A DNA stretch of 7,448 nt from a bacterium (GCA_023249955.1 JAHFBR010000050.1:1-7448), one strand, 5' to 3'. Counted from the stretch's first letter, positions 1 to 5,913 are shown. Translations and numbers: made by a program. Notes: generated by a model not told the origin, from the letters alone.

Positions 1-295
1 GCAGCGCCTGAATGTCGCCGTGAATATCACCTACCACCACTACTTTGGCATCGGCATCAACCACTTTTTTTTGCAAAAACGGCGTGTACAGACTACTGAT
101 GTCCTCGGGGCCACTCACGTTGAATTGGTCGGCCTGACCCGATAAAAAAACCAATGATGGTTTACGGTCACCCAACCAGGAGGCTTGATGCAACTTTGAA
201 CTCATTGTTTTGATAAAAACAGCGACCTGCTGCTTGAATGCGCCATATGAAAGGGCATTGAGCGCTTCGATTTTTTGTGTGCGAGTGGTAGACAT
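1..295 (-). CDS. Calcineurin-like metallophosphoesterase, N-terminal part
   Basis: This gene runs off the left edge. The 98 visible codons are open from an ATG at 293-295. The last visible residues contain GDIHGD (residues 89-94), the first metal-binding motif (GDxHG) of the calcineurin-like/PPP phosphatase superfamily, preceded by a hydrophobic beta-strand (VVVV). In this family the Asp and His of the motif bind the dinuclear metal centre that hydrolyses phosphoesters. The GDxHGD form and the following IQAL resemble protein Ser/Thr phosphatases and diadenosine tetraphosphatases, but the substrate cannot be told from the fragment. About 88 residues precede the motif, more than in minimal members, and I do not recognise this extension. 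A GAGG Shine-Dalgarno lies 6 nt before the ATG (complement of 302-305). The gene is divergent from the RRM gene. The superfamily call is fairly secure; the exact function is open. Confidence 0.82.
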   Translation of the reverse strand, partial: MSTTRTQKIEALNALSYGAFKQQVAVFIKTMSSKLHQASWLGDRKPSLVFLSGQADQFNVSGPEDISSLYTPFLQKKVVDADAKVVVVGDIHGDIQAL

Positions 296-610
296 AAACA
301 GCCTCATTTGATGATCAATTATCGAGCTTAGAACTGGTTTTTAGTCTAAAGAACTATCGACCACGGTCAAAAAAATGCGATTTTACTGCTCTTTTTGCCA
401 TTTTTGCCCCTTTATCGACAACCACTTGCTCTGAACTCAAAAGCTGGGTATGCTTAGGGAAGTTAAGAGTGATACGAGTTACGAACGGATAGTCCTGACA
501 ACAGTCTTCCTGTCCTACTAAGAGAATCTCGCTAGCCAAATCTTAACATGTATTTAAGCGAATTAAACATCGACACGGTGTCGATGAGAGTCTATATAAA
601 GGAATAATCG
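296..610. other. Divergent intergenic region, phosphoesterase / RRM gene
   Basis: This is a 315-bp gap between two genes transcribed away from each other, so it should hold both promoters. What I can see is the GAGG ribosome-binding site of the minus gene near 302-305, a perfect 19-bp palindrome at 568-586, and an AAGGA ribosome-binding site at 599-603 lying 7 nt before the RRM start codon. A TTAACA hexamer (543-548) could be a -35 box for the plus gene but has no convincing -10 partner at the right distance. A minus-strand reading frame at 354-539 has only a TTG start, a stop just upstream and no Shine-Dalgarno, so I do not call it a gene. No RNA gene is recognised. Confidence 0.6.
568..586. 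promoter_or_regulatory. Perfect 19-bp palindrome upstream of the RRM gene
   Basis: CATCGACAC and GTGTCGATG are exact inverted copies flanking a single G at 577. The palindrome ends 12 nt before the Shine-Dalgarno of the RNA-binding protein gene. The symmetry suits a dimeric repressor operator. In RNA it could form an 8-bp stem with a 3-nt loop close to the ribosome-binding site. Either role would regulate the RRM gene, but which one, and whether either is real, is inference. The core arms CGACAC/GTGTCG also form the inner hairpin of the repeat at 4922-4973. Confidence 0.45.
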
Positions 611-973
611 ATGAAAATTTACGTAGGCAATCTTGCCAATAGCGTAACCGACCAAGAACTCAATGATTTGTTTGCTTCTTACGGAGCAATCACATCAGCT
701 CGCATCATCAAAGACAAATTCAGCGGCCAATCCCGCGGTTTTGGTTTTGTTGAAATGGGCGACAGCGAAGCTTCAGCAGCTATCGCAGCTCTTAACGGTT
801 CTGAAGTCAAAGGTCAACGCATCCGTGTGAGCGAAGCTCGTCCACCACAAGAACGCACAGGCGGTTTCGGCGGTGAACGTCGCGGTCCTCGCACCGGCGG
901 TTTCGGCGGTCGTAGCGGCGGCAACGGCGGCGGCTTCGGCTCAAGAGGCAGCAGCGATCGTTTCAATCGCTAA
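611..973 (+). CDS. RRM-domain RNA-binding protein with Gly/Arg-rich tail
   Basis: This is a 120-residue single-RRM protein. RNP2 is IYVGNL (residues 3-8) and RNP1 is RGFGFVEM (42-49). Their aromatic residues stack on single-stranded RNA in this family. The RRM fold covers about residues 1-77. The tail, about 80-120, is rich in Gly, Arg, Phe and Ser with GGFGG units, like the glycine-rich RNA-binding proteins of cyanobacteria and several other bacterial phyla and eukaryotic GRPs. Such proteins are thought to act as RNA chaperones, often in cold or stress adaptation; the target RNA is unknown here. The ATG has an AAGGA Shine-Dalgarno 7 nt upstream, and a palindrome lies just before that. The gene stands alone, divergent from the phosphoesterase and convergent with thrS, and is closed by a strong terminator 27 nt after the stop. 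Family assignment is secure; I assign no gene symbol. Confidence 0.95.
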   Translation: MKIYVGNLANSVTDQELNDLFASYGAITSARIIKDKFSGQSRGFGFVEMGDSEASAAIAALNGSEVKGQRIRVSEARPPQERTGGFGGERRGPRTGGFGGRSGGNGGGFGSRGSSDRFNR

Positions 974-1000
974 TCGCTGATTGATTGCTTAAAAAGCTCA

Positions 1001-1037
1001 AGAAGAAGGCCCGGGAAAATTTCCCGGGCCTTCTTCT
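1001..1037 (+). terminator. Strong intrinsic terminator, probably bidirectional
   Basis: Two perfectly complementary 18-nt arms (1001-1018 and 1020-1037) contain a GGCCCGGG/CCCGGGCC core and fold into at least 15 bp with an AAAATTT apical loop. T-rich sequence follows on the plus strand (GTTTGTATGTTTTG), and CTTTTT follows within a few bases on the minus strand. It ends the RRM transcript and could also stop read-through from thrS, whose stop codon lies 186 nt away. Confidence 0.9.
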
Positions 1038-1106
1038 GTTTGTATGTTTTGTTGCTTGGTTTTTGTGTTCATGGTTCGATACCCCTGATTTTGGCATGTT
1101 AAGTTT

Positions 1107-1158
1107 CCCGTTCGACTTCACGCCACTTCGTGTCGTTTCGCTCAGGGCGAACGGACTA
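1107..1158 (+). repeat. REP-like palindromic repeat, copy 1
   Basis: This is a 52-bp element that matches 4922-4973 at 47 of 52 positions without gaps. The outer arms CCGTTCG (1108-1114) and CGAACGG (1148-1154) are perfect inverted repeats. The inner arms ACGCCAC (1120-1126) and GTGTCGT (1130-1136) pair with one mismatch around a TTC loop. The conserved end reads CGCTCAGGGCGAACGGACTA. It lies between the RRM terminator and the thrS stop codon, that is, between convergent genes. It resembles dispersed bacterial REP-type intergenic repeats. A reading frame across it (985-1185, TTG start) runs through the terminator and is not a gene. Confidence 0.85.
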
Positions 1159-1222
1159 TTCGTTCTGTTGATTCACAAGAACTAGCCAAACTATCAAGCA
1201 ATCGTATCGAACCACAAAATCA

Positions 1223-2929
1223 TCAATACTTATTCAACTCTTCCACACGCGCAAGCACGCTCTCCAACGTTAAACCAAACTCTTGCTTTCCATCAGGATG
1301 GCGCAGTGTCAGCGTCTTTTGATCAACCTCTTTCTGGCCAATCACCAACATCCACGGAATTTTATCGACTTGTGCACGACGAATTTTTGCAGAAATTTGA
1401 TCACCCGAATCATCACGCTCAACACGAATGCCACGGCTCAAAAGCTGCTGTACCACGTCATTGGCATAATCAAGCTGAGCATCGGTGATGGTCAAAACGC
1501 GAACCTGCAGCGGCGCAAGCCAAAATGGTAACAAGCCCTTAAAATGTTCAAGCATGATGCCAAAAAAGCGCTCCATCGAGCCATAAATCGCCACGTGCAG
1601 AATAACCGGCTTCTTGCGGGTCTGATCAGAGTCGATGTACTCAAGACCAAAATTCATAGGCTGGAAAAAGTCGACCTGCACGGTGCCACATTGCCATTCG
1701 CGCCCCATGGCATCAAAAACTTTGAACTCTATTTTAGGACCGTAAAACGCCCCCTCGCCCTCTTGAACTGCATACTCAACACCGTGTTTATCAAGCGCAC
1801 CGCGCAGCGCCTGCGTCGCTTGTTCCCACACTTCTGGCGTGCCGATATATTTTTCTGGACGTGTTGAGATGGCCATTTTGACGTTGGTAAAACCAAACTT
1901 TGAGTAAACGGTCTGAGCAAGCTTTAAAACATTGATAACTTCCTGCTCAATCTGACTAACCGTGCAGTACAAATGGGCATCATCAATAGTAAACGCACGC
2001 ACCCTAAAAAGACCGTGCATAACGCCGGAAAGCTCGTAGCGATGCACGTAGCCGAATTCGGATAAGCGCAGCGGCAGCTCGCGATATGAGCGTGGACGCT
2101 CTTGGTACACCAAAATGGACCCGGGGCAGTTCATGGGCCTGACGCAATATGAAATATCTTCAGCACTGGTAAAATACATATGCTCTTTGTAGTTATCGTA
2201 GTGCCCCGAAGTGCGCCACAATGATTCATTCATGATGATGGGCGTTTTGATCTCTTGATACGCAGTACCGCGTACCGAGCGCAAATAATCAACCAACAGG
2301 TTATAAACTACCTGGCCCTTGTGGTGAAAAAATGGCATGCCAGGCGCAACGTCATGGAATGAAAAAAGATCCATCTGTTTACCCAAGCGGCGGTGGTCGT
2401 AGCGCTGAACATCCTCAAGGTGCTTTAAATAAGCATCAAGCTCTTCTTTGGTTGCAAAGCACACGCCACTGATACGCTGCAGCTGAGTACCTTCGCGATT
2501 GGCACGCCAGTACGAGCCGGAAATTCCAACAATCTTAAAATGTTTTACCTCGGCCAACGCTTCAACGTGTCCGCCTTTGCACAGGTCAAAAAAGTTGCCT
2601 TGGTGATAAATCCCAACGGTGTCACCTTCGACCTGGTCAATGATTTCAAGCTTAAAGCGATTGTCGGCATACAGCTTGCGCCCTTCGGCTTTGGGCACCT
2701 GGTCGCCTACAATTTTATAGCCACGCTTGGCAATCTCGTGCATTTTTTGTTCAATGCGCTCAAGATCCTCTTCTTTAAAATTTTTGACCGGCAAGAAGTC
2801 GTAAAAAAAGCCGTTATCCGTCACCGGGCCGATGGTTGGCAGGGTTCCGGGAAACAGCTCGTGCACAGCGTGTGCCAATAAGTGAGCTGCCGAATGGCGT
2901 AAATTATACAAGTGATCGTGCTTTTCCAT
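1223..2929 (-). CDS. thrS: Threonyl-tRNA synthetase lacking the N-terminal TGS domain
   Basis: ThrRS charges tRNA-Thr with threonine in the cytoplasm and hydrolyses mischarged Ser-tRNA-Thr. Numbered from the ATG at 2929 (568 residues), the editing domain has HSAAH (H12, H16) and CKGGH (C117, H121). The class II catalytic core has zinc ligands C268, H319 and H445, with spacings of 51 and 126 residues that match E. coli C334/H385/H511, plus motif 2 Arg in HRYE (R297) and motif 3 GSMERF (R454). The anticodon-binding domain is about 469-568. Typical bacterial ThrRS is about 640 residues; the missing part corresponds to the N1/TGS domain. An in-frame TGA at 2942-2944 shows that it is not hidden upstream. 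I prefer the ATG over the in-frame GTG at 2935 because AAGGA lies 7 nt before the ATG but only 1 nt before the GTG. The gene is divergent from phoH, and I see no T-box leader. Confidence 0.97.
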   Translation of the reverse strand: MEKHDHLYNLRHSAAHLLAHAVHELFPGTLPTIGPVTDNGFFYDFLPVKNFKEEDLERIEQKMHEIAKRGYKIVGDQVPKAEGRKLYADNRFKLEIIDQVEGDTVGIYHQGNFFDLCKGGHVEALAEVKHFKIVGISGSYWRANREGTQLQRISGVCFATKEELDAYLKHLEDVQRYDHRRLGKQMDLFSFHDVAPGMPFFHHKGQVVYNLLVDYLRSVRGTAYQEIKTPIIMNESLWRTSGHYDNYKEHMYFTSAEDISYCVRPMNCPGSILVYQERPRSYRELPLRLSEFGYVHRYELSGVMHGLFRVRAFTIDDAHLYCTVSQIEQEVINVLKLAQTVYSKFGFTNVKMAISTRPEKYIGTPEVWEQATQALRGALDKHGVEYAVQEGEGAFYGPKIEFKVFDAMGREWQCGTVQVDFFQPMNFGLEYIDSDQTRKKPVILHVAIYGSMERFFGIMLEHFKGLLPFWLAPLQVRVLTITDAQLDYANDVVQQLLSRGIRVERDDSGDQISAKIRRAQVDKIPWMLVIGQKEVDQKTLTLRHPDGKQEFGLTLESVLARVEELNKY

Positions 2930-3271
2930 GTGCACATCCTTTCATGCTTGCATTGCAGATGCGTTTATCAAAAAATTTTTACAAAAGATTGGTTTTTAAG
3001 AAAAGAATAAATTAGGCCCGGGCGGCCGTGGTAGTCGTTGTACGCATTGAGAATATGCGATAGAATTTTTGCACTCCATTATATGAATCGGCATAGCCAG
3101 CCATGTCGTGCTCCTCTGGTAAAATGGCTAGAACAAGGCTTTTGAGTATAGCAAGAACCATCGCCTTAATCAATGATGAGAGAATATGTATTCAATCTTG
3201 CATCAGATCATCATGCGATGATACGCTGTATCCAACATCAATCTTAGTTATCCAAGAACAAGGGAGTAGAT
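2930..3271. other. Divergent intergenic region, thrS / PIN-PhoH gene
   Basis: This 342-bp gap is shared by two divergent genes. The thrS side holds its AAGGA site (complement of 2937-2941) and an AT-rich stretch (2967-3014) next to a GC patch (GGCCCGGGCGGCCG, 3015-3028). The phoH side has a possible promoter at 3038-3066, a second extended -10-like string TGGTAAAAT (3117-3125), and a leader hairpin ATCATC-ATGC-GATGAT (3207-3222). An AGGGAG Shine-Dalgarno (3261-3266) lies 5 nt before the phoH ATG. A plus-strand frame at 3103-3339 overlaps the phoH start and lacks a Shine-Dalgarno; I do not call it a gene. Confidence 0.55.
3038..3066 (+). promoter_or_regulatory. Possible sigma70-type promoter for the PIN-PhoH gene
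   Basis: TTGTAC (3038-3043) and TAGAAT (3061-3066) are separated by 17 bp. The -10 matches TATAAT at five of six positions, while the -35 matches at only three. Transcription would begin near 3073, leaving a leader of about 200 nt. The extended -10-like TGGTAAAAT at 3117-3125 is an alternative giving a shorter leader. Confidence 0.33.
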
Positions 3272-4786
3272 ATGCCAGAAAACAAACTTCCAGTCGCTCA
3301 GCAACCACAACAAGAAGCACCAAAAGGGGTTCGCCTTGATCGTATTTTTGTTCTCGATACCAACGTCTTAATTCACGATGCCCACGCTCTTTTTTCATTT
3401 AAGGGCGTTGTCATTGGTATTCCATTTATTGTTTTAGAAGAGCTTGATACGTTTAAAAAAGAGGTCGGCGAAAAGGGACACAACGTACGCGAAACCATTC
3501 GCCAGCTCGACGCTTTGCGTCGCAAGGGACACCTGGGTGGCGGCGTACCACTTGATCATGACACCGAAGGATCAATTTTAAAAGTTTATACCAACCCAAC
3601 AGAGATTAGCATTCCGTCGTTGCGCAGTGCAAACGGCGGCATTCACGACATCAAAGATAATCTCATCTTGCAAACAGTGGCCGACTTGGTCAAGGCAGGC
3701 AATAAAGTTACGCTGGTTACCAAGGATATTAACGTACGTATCAAAGCGGATGCGCTCGGGCTGGAAGCAGAAGATTACTTAAAAGGCACCGTTCTGTACG
3801 ACCGCTACTACAAAGGCTGGACACGTCTCAGCGTCCCAACAGAAGATGTTAAGTCGGCATCAATCAACAATATTGGATCATACATTGGCAGAGATAATAA
3901 GCTGTGGCCCAACCAGTTTATTATCGTAGAAAATGATAATAATCCACAAAATTATCGTCTCTTCAGGCACATCGGCAACAACGGACACTTTAAAGAGGTT
4001 GAACCAATTACCCTGCTGCATATCTTTAATGCACGCAACATTCAACAGCTTATGGCGCTGGATCTGCTGATGGATGACAGCGTTCAGTGCATGACACTGC
4101 TGGGCCCTGCCGGTACCGGCAAGACATTTTTGGCCCTGCTGGTCGGCCTGTATAAAGTTGCTTACGAACACCTGTATCGCAAGCTGCTGGTCACACGCCC
4201 CGTCGTTGCACTTGGAGCAGATATCGGTTATCTGCCGGGTGACATTCAAGAAAAATTGCACTTTTGGATGCAGCCGGTCCACGATAATTTAGAATTTATC
4301 GCCAATCAAATGTTACGTGGAACCGAGGAGTATTTGGGCCTGGGCCGTAAAAAAGAAAAAAAGAGTCGCAGCAAACACGGCCACCAACAACAACAGCAAG
4401 AGGAACACGACAATCGTCGCGGAGGTCACGCACAGGCACGTGAAGATTCACACTTTGTCGATCGCTTGCAACGCCAGGGAATCATTAGCCTTGAAGCTAT
4501 CACATACATGCGTGGTCGCTCAATTCCGTACCAATTTGTGTTTATTGATGAGGTACAAAATCTTACGCCACACGAGGTTAAGACACTGGTCAGCCGTGCA
4601 GGCGAGGGAACCAAAGTAATTCTAGCGGGTGACCCCTACCAAATCGACTCGCCTTACTTGGACTTCAGCAGTAACGGTCTGACAGTAACAACAGAAAAAT
4701 TTAAAGAGTACTCGATCTTTGGCACCGTATTTTTGGAAACCAGCGAACGAAGCGAACTGGCAAAACTTGCCGCAGAGGTTTTGTAA
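3272..4786 (+). CDS. PIN-PhoH family ATPase/ribonuclease (YlaK/PhoH2 type)
   Basis: The 504-residue protein fuses two domains. The N-terminal PIN nuclease domain (about 24-165) opens with FVLDTNVLIHD (D29); further acidic candidates for the metal site are E57, D129 and D152. The C-terminal PhoH ATPase domain (about 245-500) has Walker A GPAGTGKT (278-285), Walker B FVFIDEVQNL (D426, E427) and GDPYQID (453-459). The PIN-PhoH architecture is that of Bacillus YlaK and mycobacterial PhoH2; the latter is reported to unwind and cut RNA, so a cytoplasmic RNA-processing role is likely. Between about 356 and 393 is a low-complexity insert rich in Lys, Arg, His and Gln, including five consecutive Gln, and this helps explain a length above the usual 430-470. 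AGGGAG lies 5 nt before the ATG. The gene is single, convergent with cmk. The family call is secure; the physiological substrate is unknown. Confidence 0.94.
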   Translation: MPENKLPVAQQPQQEAPKGVRLDRIFVLDTNVLIHDAHALFSFKGVVIGIPFIVLEELDTFKKEVGEKGHNVRETIRQLDALRRKGHLGGGVPLDHDTEGSILKVYTNPTEISIPSLRSANGGIHDIKDNLILQTVADLVKAGNKVTLVTKDINVRIKADALGLEAEDYLKGTVLYDRYYKGWTRLSVPTEDVKSASINNIGSYIGRDNKLWPNQFIIVENDNNPQNYRLFRHIGNNGHFKEVEPITLLHIFNARNIQQLMALDLLMDDSVQCMTLLGPAGTGKTFLALLVGLYKVAYEHLYRKLLVTRPVVALGADIGYLPGDIQEKLHFWMQPVHDNLEFIANQMLRGTEEYLGLGRKKEKKSRSKHGHQQQQQEEHDNRRGGHAQAREDSHFVDRLQRQGIISLEAITYMRGRSIPYQFVFIDEVQNLTPHEVKTLVSRAGEGTKVILAGDPYQIDSPYLDFSSNGLTVTTEKFKEYSIFGTVFLETSERSELAKLAAEVL

Positions 4787-4828
4787 GAACACTCTGTTCG
4801 TATGAGTTGATTTTGATGCGCTAACTTT

Positions 4829-4878
4829 CCCGTTCGCCCTGAGCGAAGCGAGTCTCAAGACGAGCGTAGTCGAATGGG
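4829..4878 (-). repeat. REP-like palindromic repeat, inverted divergent copy
   Basis: This is the same element family in the opposite orientation. CCGTTCGCCCTGAGCG (4830-4845) is the exact reverse complement of 4954-4969 and of 1139-1154, and the far end GTCGAATGGG (4869-4878) corresponds to CCCGTTCGAC at the start of the other copies with one change. The outer arms CCCGTTCG (4829-4836) and CGAATGGG (4871-4878) pair with one G-T wobble. The central part (about 4846-4868) differs from the other copies. It starts 42 bp after the PIN-PhoH stop codon. Confidence 0.78.
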
Positions 4879-4921
4879 TACGAACATTTTTGGCATACAA
4901 ACGTTTCGTTTCGCGTTCGCA

Positions 4922-4973
4922 CCCGTTCGACTTCACGACACGGGGTGTCGTTGCGCTCAGGGCGAACGGACTA
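4922..4973 (+). repeat. REP-like palindromic repeat, copy 2
   Basis: This 52-bp copy is 47/52 identical to 1107-1158 and in the same orientation. The outer arms CCGTTCG (4923-4929) and CGAACGG (4963-4969) are perfect, as are the inner arms ACGACAC (4935-4941) and GTGTCGT (4945-4951) around a GGG loop. Three of the five differences from copy 1 fall in the apical loop and one repairs the inner-stem mismatch. It lies in the convergent gap between the PIN-PhoH gene and cmk, about 43 bp from the inverted copy, so the pair could form a larger fold. The minus-strand frame at 4622-4978 across this gap is an artefact of the repeats and of phoH antisense. Confidence 0.85.
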
Positions 4974-5012
4974 AACACTTAACAGGTCAGCACGTAATTT
5001 TCGAATTATCCA

Positions 5013-5060
5013 GGCGAGCGTCTCGAAGCATGTCCTGAGCCTGTCGAAGGGGGTGCGAAC
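5013..5060. repeat. Degenerate REP-like element beside cmk
   Basis: The segment holds GTCCTGAGCCTGTCGAAGGG (5032-5051), which shares the CCTGAGC and GTCGAA-GGG modules of the neighbouring elements in the orientation of the copy at 4829-4878, and GAGCGTCTCGAAG (5017-5029) just before it as a possible second half-copy. It ends 8 bp before the cmk stop codon. The string resembles a repeat type found dispersed in many bacterial genomes. As an element it is partial or rearranged, so its limits are approximate. Confidence 0.5.
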
Positions 5061-5068
5061 AATTCGAT

Positions 5069-5773
5069 TCACCCTAGTTGCTGCTTAATCACCTGCACAA
5101 ACGCTTCAACCGTCTGCTCCAAGCTAAGATGAGAGCTGTCAATCACCATGGCACCATCGGGTACAACCAGTGGTGCCACCGCACGCGCTTGATCGCGATT
5201 ATCGCGCTCGATCAACAGCTCTTTGATCTGGTCAACCGACATGGTTGAGTATGCACGCTTACGGTCATTAAAAAGGCGCACGGCGCGCGTGTGCGCATCG
5301 GCCGTTAGGAAAAACTTTATTGTAGCGTTGGGAAAAATAACCGTACCACAATCGCGTCCATCGGCAACCAAGTCATAGTGTTGCGCAACATTGCGCTGCA
5401 CATCCAGCAATGCTTGGCGCACCGCTTTGTTGGCGGAGACGACGGAGGCCGGTTGATCAAACGAGGCATCACACAGGTAGGGCGAAATATCCTGGCCATC
5501 GTATGCAACACGCGGCTCACCGTTGCTGTACGAGTAAACAATTTTTTTTATCATGCTCAAGTCAGAAGGGATAACAATATCGGCGGCGTCTTTTGGCGCC
5601 ACACCGCGAAACTGCTGCTGCACCAAAACATACGCAACGGCACGGTACAACAACCCGGTGTACAAATAATAAAAACCCAATCGCTGTGCAATCATTTTTG
5701 CCACAGAACTCTTGCCACTTGCAGCAGGGCCATCGATGGTGATAACAATATGGTTTTTATTCGACTCTTTCAC
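5069..5773 (-). CDS. cmk: Cytidylate kinase
   Basis: Cmk transfers phosphate from ATP to CMP or dCMP, feeding CTP and dCTP pools and recycling CMP from RNA and lipid turnover. The 234-residue length is close to the usual bacterial size of about 225. The P-loop is GPAASGKS (15-22), followed by LYTGLLYRAVA (37-47), which matches the nucleotide-binding helix region of the family. DGRDCGTVIFPNA (138-150) is the conserved CMP-binding/catalytic segment, and ERDNRDQARAVAPL (189-202) is the arginine-rich lid with its RDxxD-like pattern. The start is GTG at 5771-5773; no ATG lies at a plausible position and the P-loop begins 14 residues in. AAGGG lies 10 nt upstream, a rather long spacing. The gene converges on phoH and diverges from the MscS gene. 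In many bacteria cmk precedes rpsA, but here a repeat cluster follows it instead. Confidence 0.96.
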   Translation of the reverse strand: MKESNKNHIVITIDGPAASGKSSVAKMIAQRLGFYYLYTGLLYRAVAYVLVQQQFRGVAPKDAADIVIPSDLSMIKKIVYSYSNGEPRVAYDGQDISPYLCDASFDQPASVVSANKAVRQALLDVQRNVAQHYDLVADGRDCGTVIFPNATIKFFLTADAHTRAVRLFNDRKRAYSTMSVDQIKELLIERDNRDQARAVAPLVVPDGAMVIDSSHLSLEQTVEAFVQVIKQQLG

Positions 5774-5827
5774 GTTTTTTGCACCCTTCTGTTTTTCAAG
5801 CGCCGTTTCGATTATCTTGACGTCACC

Positions 5828-5855
5828 ATTCTAATGGAAACCGTGGTTCTGTGAA
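5828..5855 (-). promoter_or_regulatory. Possible sigma70-type promoter for cmk
   Basis: On the minus strand TTCACA (complement of 5850-5855) and TAGAAT (complement of 5828-5833) are 16 bp apart, each matching the consensus at five of six positions. Transcription would start near 5821, leaving a leader of just under 50 nt to the GTG start. Confidence 0.42.
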
Positions 5856-5913
5856 GATCATTTGTACTGCAAAGATCTATCACATAACCATTCACCTTGA
5901 TTACTTCACACTC

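Noticed and set aside
354..539. 61-codon minus-strand ORF between the phosphoesterase and RRM genes
   Set aside because: It has only a TTG start directly after a stop codon, no Shine-Dalgarno, and no recognisable sequence; the gap is better explained as a regulatory region.
985..1185. 66-codon plus-strand ORF with hydrophobic stretch
   Set aside because: It starts at TTG inside the RRM 3' region, reads through the perfect terminator hairpin and then through the REP-like repeat.
2930..2935. GTG at 2935 as the thrS start
   Set aside because: Its spacing from AAGGA is only 1 nt, whereas the ATG two codons later has an ideal 7-nt spacing.
2930..3100. T-box riboswitch upstream of thrS
   Set aside because: No AGGGTGG-type T-box string or plausible specifier stem is visible on the minus strand.
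4622..4978. 118-codon minus-strand ORF
   Set aside because: It is composed of REP-like repeat sequence and the antisense of the PhoH C-terminus, with no ribosome-binding site or known motif.
1107..5060. CRISPR array
   Set aside because: The repeats are few, irregularly spaced, in both orientations and internally palindromic, with no uniform spacers or cas genes.
5378..5854. 158-codon plus-strand ORF antisense to cmk
   Set aside because: It mirrors the well-supported cmk coding frame; the translation has no domain character.
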